A stretch of DNA of 64,000 nucleotides from Lophius americanus. Lineage: Eukaryota; Chordata; Actinopteri; Lophiiformes; Lophiidae. A program made the position numbers and the translations under genes. Shown piece by piece: positions 37,001 to 48,700 of this stretch; position 1 is the first letter of the stretch, and every line of letters starts with the position of its first letter. The notes beneath the pieces were generated by a model, which was not told where the DNA came from, searched no databases, and saw only the letters and a list, made by a program, of their open reading frames with translations. The stretch is taken from the NCBI GenBank assembly GCA_037951165.1, contig JBBDHG010000051.1, forward strand, positions 8,705,501 to 8,769,500, read 5' to 3'.

Positions 37001-40000
37001 AGAAAGGAAATGCCAACATGGTGAGAGACATCCTGCAGTGTAACCCCGACACTGAGACCTGCACCAAGGTGAGCCCTCCACAAAGAATCACTATTTTTGT
37101 TATTAGAGACCAATGTACCAGAAGACGGTGAATCCCGGACACGAAATGTCTTCAGAAGCAAAGTTATGATATTGTGAGCTACAGCTCTGTTGTAAAGGAG
37201 GTCCAGATGTGAGACACGTATTGATGTTCTGTTCGATCCGTCCTGTTACAGGAGGGAGATTCTCCTCTGATCAAAGCCACCAAGATGAGGAGCATTGAAA
37301 TCGTGGAGCTTCTACTGGATAAAGGAGCCAAGGTGTCAGCTGTGGACAAGGTGAGGAGAGCGAGCACCTGAGGCTCCAGGGGTTCCCATACTTGAGCCAC
37401 ATAAGTGAGCCAGAAGTGGAGCTGAAGCAACAGACAATTAAAAAAACGGAGTCTGTAGAATTACCAGCGAAGTTTGAGTCAAACAATTTGTAATGTTATA
37501 CTTTTGGCTCACCAGATCGTTGTTCCGATCCAGGGGCGATTTAATTTGCTCTAACGATATTGGAAACTATCAAAAAAATTATTCCTAGAGAGAATCACTG
37601 TGCAGAAAGAATCCATCAAATGTAAAGATGAGACCGACTCTTACAATTACTTTTTTGTTTGTCCAGAAAGGAGACACACCTCTCCACATTGCTATCCGTG
37701 GACGGAGCCGCCGCCTGGCCGAGCTCCTCCTCAGGAACCCTAAAGACGGCCGCTTGCTATACCGACCCAACAAGGCGGGAGAGACCCCTTACAACATCGA
37801 CTGCAGCCACCAGAAGAGCATCCTCACGCAGATCTTTGGAGCTCGTACGTCTCTCTCCTGTGGAAATGTAGCTGTGGTTCAGTTTGTTCAGTTTGTCCGT
37901 ATTATAACAGGCAGCTGTGGCATCTGTCTGCAGGTCACCTGTCGCCCACTGAGTCAGACGGCGACATGTTGGGTTACGACCTGTACAGCTCTGCTCTGGC
38001 TGACATCCTAAGTGAACCCACCATGCAGCCTCCCATCTGTGTGGGTCTGTACGCTCAGTGGGGCAGCGGCAAGTCCTTCCTGCTGAAGAAACTAGAAGGT
38101 GGGTCCCCACATTCACATACACACAAACACACACTCACACAAACACAAACTCACACCAATGCTCCTCCACCTTAGATGAGATGAAGACGTTTGCGGGTCA
38201 GCAGATTGAGCCTTTGTTCCAGTTTTCCTGGCTCGTAGTCTTTCTGTCTTTGCTGCTCTGTGGTTCCGTCGCCATCGTCCTCGGCTTTACAGTCGACCCA
38301 AAACTTGCCATGGCCGTCTCCCTCAGCCTGCTGGCGCTGCTCTACCTGTTCTTTGGTAGGTTACTGTCAAATTGTGAAAAGAAACGAGTCTGATCTCTGG
38401 TCCTGTGATGTGTAAGTAAAGTTGTTCGGTCTCACAGTGGTGGTGTACTTTGGCGGGCGACGGGAGGGTGACAGCTGGAGCTGGGCGTGGCTGATAAGCA
38501 CCCGTCTGGCGCGTCACATCGGGTATCTGGAGCTGCTGCTGAGGCTGATGTTTGTGAACCCAATGGAGTTGCCGGAGCAGAGCACTAGGGCTCTTCCTGT
38601 CAGGTAACACTGCTAACTTGAGCTCTATCTGTCAGATGGCAGATGCAAAGAAACCTTAGACCACAAATTCAGGGGAAAAACTGGATATTTTTTACGTTGA
38701 TTAATTTAAGCAACAGAGTTCAGATCACTTCCTGTCCTTTACGTCATCATTCAGTATGATGTCATGCTGATGTCATCACGTCTCCTTGCAGGTTCCTGTT
38801 CACGGACTACAACCGTCTGTCGAGTGTCGGTGGAGAGACGTCGATGGCCGAGATGATCGCCACGCTGTCAGATGCCTGCGAGAGAGAGTTTGGTTTCCTC
38901 GCCACACGTCTATTCAGAGTATTTAAATCAGAGGAGTCACAGGGGAAGAGGAAGTGGAAGAAGACGTGCTGCATTCCGTCGTTCATCATCTTCGTCCTGG
39001 TGATATCCTGTCTGATCACGGGCATGGCACTGCTGGCTGTCTTTAAGGTGGACGGCGAGAACCACACGGTGAACGCGGTGCTGATCGCCATCGGGAGCGT
39101 GGTTGGCCTGGCTCTGTTGCTGAACTGCAGGATGTGGTGGCAGGTGACCGACTCAGTGCTGAACTCTCAGAGGAAAAGGCTCCACAGCGCCGCCAACAGA
39201 ATGACTAAACTGAAGAGCGAGGGCTTCATGAAGGTGAGGAACCGTACTGTTAACCAGCAAGATATGGGAGAGGCAAGAATAGAATGTAGAAAGAATTAAA
39301 GTGGCCTTCCTGCAGGTTCTGAAGCATGAGGTGGAGCTGATGGCGAGGATGGCAAAAACCATCGACAGCTTCACGCAGCATCAGACCCGACTTGCAGTTG
39401 TTATCGATGGATTGGACTCGTGTGAGCAGGACAAAGTTCTGCAGATGCTCGACACGGTTAATAGACGATACTCAACATTTAAGATAATTATTTATGTTTT
39501 TCTGCACCAGCCAGGGATGATCATCCATCGGTATTTGTCCTGCAGGTTCGAGTTTTGTTCTCCAAAGGTCCCTTCATCTCCATCTTCGCCAGCGACCCCC
39601 ATATCATCATCAAGGCCATCAACCAGAACCTGAACAGCGTCCTCCGAGACTCCAACATCAACGGACACGACTACATGAGGAACATCGTCCACTTACCCGT
39701 CTTCCTCAACAGCAGAGGACTCTCCAGTGCCAAGAAGATGTGCGCCGCTGCTCCGGCTAATGGGGACGCCGCCAATGCTGACGGTAACCATGACAAGAGA
39801 TAAGAAGATAACCCATTACAAATACTCAACCATTTATATGTTCCTGTGCTGAATGGGTGTAGGAACCCGAGGGTGAAGATCCCTGAAGGGACACCATGAT
39901 GAATGTAGAAGGTCGCATGATCGCATGACATCTGTGATCTGTGTGTGTCTGCAGGTTGGCATGAGGAGTTGGACCGAAAACTGTCCCAGCACAGTTTGGG

Positions 40001-40060
40001 AGAATTGAACAAATTTGGCAGCAAGACGACGCTCAACCGCAGGGTGAGTGTGTGTGTTAC

Positions 40061-40108
<48 letters not shown>

Positions 40109-40222
40109 TTTGTGTGAATGTTATACTGTGTGTGCATGTGTGTGTTATTATGTATGTGTGCGTGTGTGTGTGTGAATGCATTACTGTGTGTGTGTTTGTG
40201 AGTCTGTGTATATGAGTATGTT

Positions 40223-40261
<39 letters not shown>

Positions 40262-43200
40262 GTGTGTGTGAGTAAGCAGCATCATGTAGTAGCTGACTTA
40301 TTGATGTGTGGTTGATCATGCTGTGTGTTAAGGACACGTACCGGCGACGGCAGGTGCAGCGCTCTGTGACTCGTCAGATGTCGTTCGACCTGACGAAGCT
40401 GATGGTGACGGAGGATTGGTTCAGTGACATCAGCCCACAGACAATGAGGAGGCTGCTCAACATCGTCTCGGTCACAGGTCAGTGACACGAACCGATCGTT
40501 AGATTAATATAAGCACTAACGCATGGACACGAGGGAACAACCTTATTATAAAACTTTTCAAGTTCAGCAGGTTGACTTAAAGGTCAAATATGTCAAATTT
40601 AATTTCAGGGAACGTTTATTCCAAATCCACTCAGGAATCAATGCTGGCATGAAAGTGTCATGATGATATCCTCGTCTACAACTGCGTGAAGAGGTTCCTT
40701 TAAAGAGTCATATTGAGAAATTACTAGTAGTAATTTTTGCTGTAAAACTAAAGGTCAAACCTTTGATGTAATAGAGCCAATATTATTATTTTTTCTATAG
40801 TTTGGTAGTGTTCACATTAATATTAATGGTGAATGGTAAACATTTTCTTTATTCTAGGTATTCAGTTCAATGGGCAGATGTAGACTGTGTTCTCTGCTTG
40901 TAGAGTCAAACGCCGGATAGACCGGCTCATGTCACGACGGTGGTCTTTGGGAAAAAATATCAGCGATAAATTCTGGTTTGGGTGAATAAATGTGAAATTA
41001 CATATTTCTCAACTTAGACAGAGGAAAAATATTACTTTAATTGAATAAAGGGTAACCACGCCCAAGTTTTCTGGCTAAAGCTATAAAAGAACTAATTTAA
41101 TTTAGATTACTGGTATAAATAAGACTTTTATGACACTCTGAAAACATTCATCCCTCATCAATGATTTACATTCGGGGAAAGGTCGCACTAGTGTTTTGTC
41201 TGTCCGGATTTCTTTGCCTCCTTGTGTTTTCCTTTCTGTGAGGGCAAGGTTTCACACATCTTTTTCTTTTTCTTTTTTTTAATGGGCTAATAGAAATAAA
41301 TCTAAATAAGTATGATTCTCCATTCATCAAGATTCACAAACTTTTCACGACACAAAACTGTTAAAGGAGCGTTCCTGTATTGTCCAATGCCACTTCAATG
41401 TAAAAACGAGAAAAACCCCTATTTACTTTAATGTAATATAATTGGTTTGGCAAATTAATCTGCGTTGATTTAACATTTTAGTGGTTGAGGTTGGAGCAGC
41501 ATCCATGCAGGGAGCAGAATTCACCTCAGTCCACTCTGCCAGCCTCCAGTATGTCGTCCTTCATTTTTGTCTTGATGCTTCAATTTTTTATTCCACCAGT
41601 ACACCAGGTTAGCATTTGCCTGTACCAGTACAACACTTCAGTGATGGACAGAATCCTTGTTTCGATGCCCTCAGATTGGATGAATCCTATTTCAGGACTT
41701 CTTCCCCTTATTCCACTTAAGGATTAACAGAATCTCTTAGCCTGATCTGATTTCAACTAACACAAACACTCGATCAGAGCTGAAACCTCCTCTTCCTGTT
41801 TGTGACTGCAGGTCGTCTCCTGAGAGCTAATCAGATCAGCTTCAACTGGGACCGCCTAGCGTCCTGGATCAACATGACAGAGCAGTGGCCCTACAGGACA
41901 TCCTGGCTCATCCTGTACCTGGAGGAGACTGATGGAGTCCCAGACCAGGCCACGCTCAAGACTATCTATGAGAGGTCAGAGGTCATACTGAAATGTGCTC
42001 AATGTCCGTTTCATCTTTAAGTGGCGGCCGTAGTTCTGTGGGTAGAGTGTCCGTCTCCCAGTGGGAAGATCGGAAGGTGGCGGATTTAAGCCCCAAAGGG
42101 TCTACATGTCGTGGGGTCCTTGAGCAATGCTCCCCGGACACTACTGTGAAATAGTCTGTTATAAAGGACACATTATTATTATTAACTGTAGTACAAATCA
42201 GTCTGTAAACAAACCAGTCCTTAAATCAAAAACAGAATGTGTAACTTAGGGCTACCTATGTGTGAACTCAGGGCAGGGGAAGAGTTTGGAACCCTCATGC
42301 AGGCAGACAGTGAAGGCAGATCTGATCTAATTGAAATGGTTTAATGCAAACACAAAGTCCAACATCCAAATAACAAAGTCCTGAAGCCCCCTGCCTGTGT
42401 AACCATGTGAGCAGTCCAAAATGCAAACAATCCGTTAAATCCACAAGGCAGAGGCAGCATCCAAAATCTATCAAAGTTCAATATTAGAGAAATCCACAAA
42501 AACACACTAAGAGGTATTGTCATTCGGACCACAAGGAAAGTAGTAGTAGCTGGGACGAGTGACAACCAGACATCAACAACGAACTTGTACGGAGGACAGA
42601 GAGAAAATAAGACACAGCACAACATGATTGCCGATCACACATGAGGAGAATAGAATCAGTGGAGAAGCAGACACAGAGAGGGAGAAGGAACACAAGTGAA
42701 ACACACAAAGACAACACTTACACAAGAGGGATAAGAAATTAAACAAAAAATCTAAACAAAGGAATGAATCAAAATAAAACAGGACCAGTGCAGGATATTT
42801 AAAATAAACCTTCAAAATAAAACCAGAGACACCGAAACAGACCAAGAGAAACGAGAAAAGAGTGAAACAGAATTATTTTCTTTTTCAGAGTGTCGAAAAA
42901 TATCCCCACCACCAAAGACGTGGAGCCCCTGCTGGAGATCGATGGAGACGTTCGCAGCTTCGAGGTCTTTATGTCGTCACGAACGCCCTTCCTGACGACC
43001 AGAGACATACGGACCTTCCTGCCCTGCACTGTCAATCTGGACCCCAAACTGAGGGAGATCATCGCTGGTAGGAGCTCTACCGTGATGAAACATCTGGACT
43101 GGCTTCTGAACCAGATGTCCTTTCTCTGATCCAGAAGTTCTCTCACTGATCCAGATTGTCCCTCTGATCCAAATATTTTCTCTCTCTCTCTAATCCAGAT

Positions 43201-45687
43201 CTTTTCTCTCTCTAATCCAGATCTTTTCTCTCTCTCTGATCAAGATTTTTTTCTTTCTCTTTGATCCAGATGTTCGAGCTGCCCGGGAGCAAATTAATAT
43301 GGGTGGGGTCACCTATCCATCCCTCCCTCTGCAGGAGCCCCAGCCCCGCCCCACCTCCGTCTACTCTCAGGTGTCGTCAACATGCTCGGCCTCCGCCTCC
43401 TTCAATGGGCCCTTCAACCAGCCAGCAGGGAGCGTCATCGCTCCTCAGCCTCACAGCAGCTACTACAGCGGCATGGCCGGACCACAGCACCCCTTCTACA
43501 ACAGGGTAAGTACACGGTCAGCCCACAGGCACCCCATGATGTCATTGAGACTGTAAGGTGAGTTCAGCTTTCAGGTTCTTAATGTTAAGTGTGAATTAGC
43601 CCATGACTCAGTGTCAACTATTCTGATTGGACGAATGGTAAGTAACGCCCTGATGTCATTACCACCAGTCATATGGCAGTCTTCTCCCACTCATCTCTCT
43701 CCGTTTTTAATTTCTGTCGTGTTACATTTGATTTGAATTACTTTCTCTTCTGTCAGTAGGGCTGTCACAATTAGGAAATATTAACGGGCATATAAATAAA
43801 TACAGTTAAACCATCCTATTCTGGTTTACATGAGTGCAGTAGTCCTCTTCCTTTTAAGGAGGATCACTGACAGTGACAGCAGTGACGGGAAATGCGTACG
43901 GTGAGTCAGTTGACCTTTTTAGATTAAAACTAGGTCTCGCCACACGTATAAAAACACAGTCCTGTAGCTTTCACCAGTAAAGTAAGAAACTCTTACAAAT
44001 ATTGTAGTTCTGACGGTAAGGAGATACCGGTAGGCGTCATGTGACACACGTCAACACAACCGCGTGGTAGTGCGGTTGTCATCACACCCCTAGATCGGCC
44101 GATGATGTCATAATTGTGACAGGTCTTTCTGATGAACTGAGTTTGCCCTCCTGTGCTTCACAGTGAATCCCTGCTGTCATTATCCTGATCTCCAAAACAC
44201 CCTTCCGTTCCTCGTCTAGGGGACCGTCAAGTTTTTGTTTTTTTCTCCTAATTCTGTGTTATGAGTTACAGCGCTCGCATGATTCTAATTGTTAAAGCAC
44301 AATCAAGTCATCCTCTTTACTTATAAAGCAGCAGTGAGTATAATCCAGAGTTGTCACTGTGAATAAAGTGAATATAATAGTCATAACCATGTTTCTGTTG
44401 TATAATCAGCTGAAATAAGATTTGTTGTGTTTTTGTTCGCTCAGAATGCATCCTCTATATCCAAGAAGGGGGGGTGTCCTTATCCTGCCATGTTTGTACA
44501 CTAGCCTAGAAGGGACAAACTAAACATTATCTCCAGACATTTCTTTTCATGGTATTTGGCTGAAGTGGCAGAAATATGATGACAAAAATACTTCACCTCT
44601 GAAAAACGAGGAGAAAAAAAGGGGAAATGTGTAAGTTGTTGGTGGCTAACCAGGCTGTACAGTGTTTTAGGGGAGCAGTCAGACATTTATATAAACGCTT
44701 TCATCTCCGTACATAATTAGAGAGTGGGTACGTTTATCCTAGCTGAGCACAAAGACCGGAGGCAAAAGGAAACTTCTAGTATAGCATCGTTAAATCAGGA
44801 AAATTGTCTTATTATTATAAGAGGAAATAAATTTCCAAAAACTGATTCAGGCAGCAGATCGGCTAGAAAATAGTCCACCTACTTTCTCATGGATGAGATT
44901 CACGGCTTCACGGTTCATAAAAATTCACAGATTTTTATGAACAGTTTAATACCAGAAATAAACCGTGACATGTGTTAACATTTTCACTTCATGCATTACA
45001 GCAGCAGTGATTCACTGTTTGATTAATGTTTTTTGAGTTTCCTTTCTCTGTCTGTTTGGTGCTGATTCATCTCCATGATCATTATTTTGATTTTCTGCCC
45101 CTCCCCCCCAGCCATATTTCTCCCATCACCTTTACCAGCTGCCACGCCCATTCATGGCCACCTCCTTCCCATCACACCTTGTCCCACGCCCACTGCCTAA
45201 AACCTCCTTCTGTCGGGACGTCTCAGCAGCACCTGTGAGTACGATACAACCCTGGATGTATTTCACCATTTCTTATGGAAGGAATCAAAGGCACTGTTAT
45301 GAGGACATGTGACATGATTTTATCAAGGTTTATTGTCTGAATTGCTCATGTGGAGTCATTAGAGTTTGGAGGACCAGCTCCAAATAAATGTTCACAGACA
45401 TTTTTGTCATGGTTATAGAATTTGTTCTGTAATCATTTTGAGTGCAATCATTTTTGTCCTTCATTGCATCTTTTTTTTTTTTGACAAAAATTGGCTTTCC
45501 TATATAGATTTGGACCTATACTATTGTTTTAAAAAAAGAATAATATTACAAAGGATTTTTTAAATCCTTAGGTTAACTCTTCAGCTTACATCATGAAAGG
45601 AAAATTAAAGAAAAGAATGTCATGTTCACTTCCCGTCCTGCTCGTCGCTCATCTGTGTTTTTTCAGACTTTTTGTCTCCCTTACCTT

Positions 45688-45726
<39 letters not shown>

Positions 45727-48700
45727 GCAGTCTAAGGTTTCTTATATGAGAAGGACGCAGGTATTTAACTCTCCGTAACAGCTCCTTCCTTCCTTGCTCT
45801 GCTGTCCTCCTCTCATTGTCCTCCTCCCACTAACTCCCTCTGAAATGCTACCCCTACTAGGACTCCCAGCATGTCTTGTCTGGACTAGCCAAAGCTTTAG
45901 TTTGACGTTCGACCTTCTACTCGCTGCAGCTTTTACACACTGCCACACTTGAAAGAAATCTTTCTTCAAAAGTAAAAAAAAAATTGGAATAAGTGACGTT
46001 TTAAGCCTGTAAAAAGTATTAAAAACTGATGTACAACAAGGGAAAATTTCCTCAGTAAGATTTCTTGAAATAAGATGTGATATTTAGATAACGGAGATCT
46101 TGACATCATGTAGTAAATTACATCTTGTATCCATATTGTACTACTATTATGAAGTCTTGTGTCTCAGAATAAGGCAGTGACACTCAAAAATTAGTTTCCC
46201 CCCCCTCAAAAGTAGCTTTTTGTGATCCTACATGTCATCCTCTTCATTCAGGAGCTTTCATCTTATTATATAAAATAATCCTAAATTTCTCACTAAGATG
46301 TCACGTGTTCAGTTATTGTGTCTTTTATCAAGTGCAATAAAACTGTTGACGGTTGGTAAGATTCTGAGTTTTTGCAGTGCAGATACTGATATCCTCCCTT
46401 TGGGAAATTGACTCAATTTGTTGCTCTATTAATATGACATGCAACGTATAAGCTGAGGTCAAAGAAGTTCACAAGAAGTTCAGATAAAACTTTGGAAATG
46501 CAAATCAAACCCAAATAAGAAAAAATCTTTAAAGTTTGAACAATTCTGCGTTTTCTGCGATCATGGCGTTATTTCCTTCAGTGGTTGACGTTAGTGCGGA
46601 CTTCACCATCAAAAAGTTCAATTCATTTTTTTATTTACTTTGATGAAGTATTGATATTTGACATCCGACTCATGGCAGAATATCATCACCCAAAATATCG
46701 CAATGTTCTGATCACGTCTAGTGATTTCCAGTTTTCATTCATTTCAGTTCAAACACCTGCAGTGGTCTGGAAAGAATTTTGGATATTTTTTTTCTTTTCA
46801 GTTGAATATTAGTCATTAGTGTCCTGATCCTCCTGTGTTTACTCTCTGCAGAAGAGAACATAGAATATATCTATGGTATTTGGAAGCATCATTAGAATCC
46901 ATAGTAATGTTTTATTGTAAATTTTGATATTTGTCGTAGCTGTAAACTAAAACAACTGAACTTTTTTGTTTTTTTTAGGTTTTACCCAGGAGTCAAACTT
47001 GTGCTTGTTTCTGCCTTCAGGGTTCAGCGTCTGTTGTTTCTGGCACTCCGGCCATCCTACTCAGCTCCATGGCGACGGAGGCCGTCTGTGAGCGCGTGCA
47101 GTTGATTGAAGGCATCGACCAGAGCATGATGGGACAGTACAGCGCCACCATCAGGAAGGTAAGTAACGACAGTGAGATGTTCACTTACATTCTCACCTGT
47201 GTGAGGCAGATAGATGAGGGTGATTAAATTAAATGTTGTTTTCCAGGCGAACGTGAACGGCAGAGTTTTGTCTCAGTGTAACATCGACGAGTTGAAGAAG
47301 GAGATGAGCATGAACTTTGGAGACTGGCAGCTCTTCAGAGCCATGGTAAACACGTTACATATCACATCAACTGATGGGTTTAAATGTGTCCAACACTTTT
47401 CAGATTAACCCTTTAACATCCTGCTAAGCTGTTTGGTTGGGCTCATTTTCAGTCACTGTTTCTTATTGAAAAATATGAGCCAATTGACTAAACTGGTTTA
47501 TAATATGACTGAGTGGCAGCATGTATGTGCTAAAAAGTAAGGGGCAAAGGACAGAGCCCTGGGGCAAACCACAGCTCAAAGGGGCCACTGAGAAGGAGGC
47601 ATTAACCATGTCTATTTTAAAAGTCATGTTTTATAAATATGATTTTTGCCATAGAAATAGAATGTGAGGACTTACTAGACATAATTATGTAACTAGATAC
47701 AACCAAAAAAAGTCTAATACGGATCAACTATTTTTATAAAAACTTATTTCCCAAAAGTTTGAGCTAATTTAAATAAAAATGACTATTTTCCATGAAGGTC
47801 TGATTTAATCTACTATTTAAAAACATGCATGACCAAATGATTTATCATTTTATGGTAAATTTAAAGTTTCTGAGATTTCAAATTTTCTTTTTTCTTGGTA
47901 AGGACATCTTGTCAATGTTAATTCCTCTTGTTAATTAGTTAGTGAAAAAAATGTAAATACAGTTCTCTGGAGGAGGGGTCAATGGTATCCCTTTCCATTA
48001 CAAAGTAAAAGGTGGAAAAATGCTGACAGGTCCCAGGACAGGATAATAAGAATTCCTTTAGCAACACCTTTTTTCATTCTACCCTACATTCTTCGCTTTT
48101 TGCATGAGCATGGTGAAGCATAGCAGGGTGGAGTAGAACTGTTTAATAATCCACCTTCTATGGTCCAGAGAGCAATTTGGACCACCTGAGGAGAGGGGTT
48201 GTTGCTTCTTCTTGAATCCTGATCATTTAGAACCTTCCTTGGAACACAAGTGTACCTCAGTTGATATCTGCACACCACAGTTCTGAGTATCTTGTTACAG
48301 CAACTCAATTTATCTTGAAAAACCCTGGATAAACATTACATTTTGATGTATATCTGAAAAATGATTCCAGGCATGGTTCCAGGGAACTTCCATTTTACTC
48401 AATTCCCCCTTGGAATTAATAAATCTTAACTCTCTTTTAAAAACACCTGCCAGAATCTCAGCTAATCCAGTCTTAACTGACATGATGTTGGAATTTGGGT
48501 TGTAGAGTATTTAAATTGATAGAGTTTATGTCTAAGGTCTAAGTTAGCATCAGAATTTGGGGGTTAAATACATTCACCAGACCAATGAGAGTAAACTCAC
48601 TACGTGAATAAAACAGCTTACTAGCAGAGATATCATGAACCGCAGACGCTGCTGTGTTGATATCTGCCGGTATCTCGAGTACTGCATGAAATAAAAGTCC

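Noticed and set aside
39301..39633. Reading frame running through the intron between the exons ending 39456 and starting 39546
   Set aside because: Conservation (LDT then [10 protein letters not shown]) requires splicing at 39456/39546; the read-through text in between is not conserved and ends in the wrong frame.
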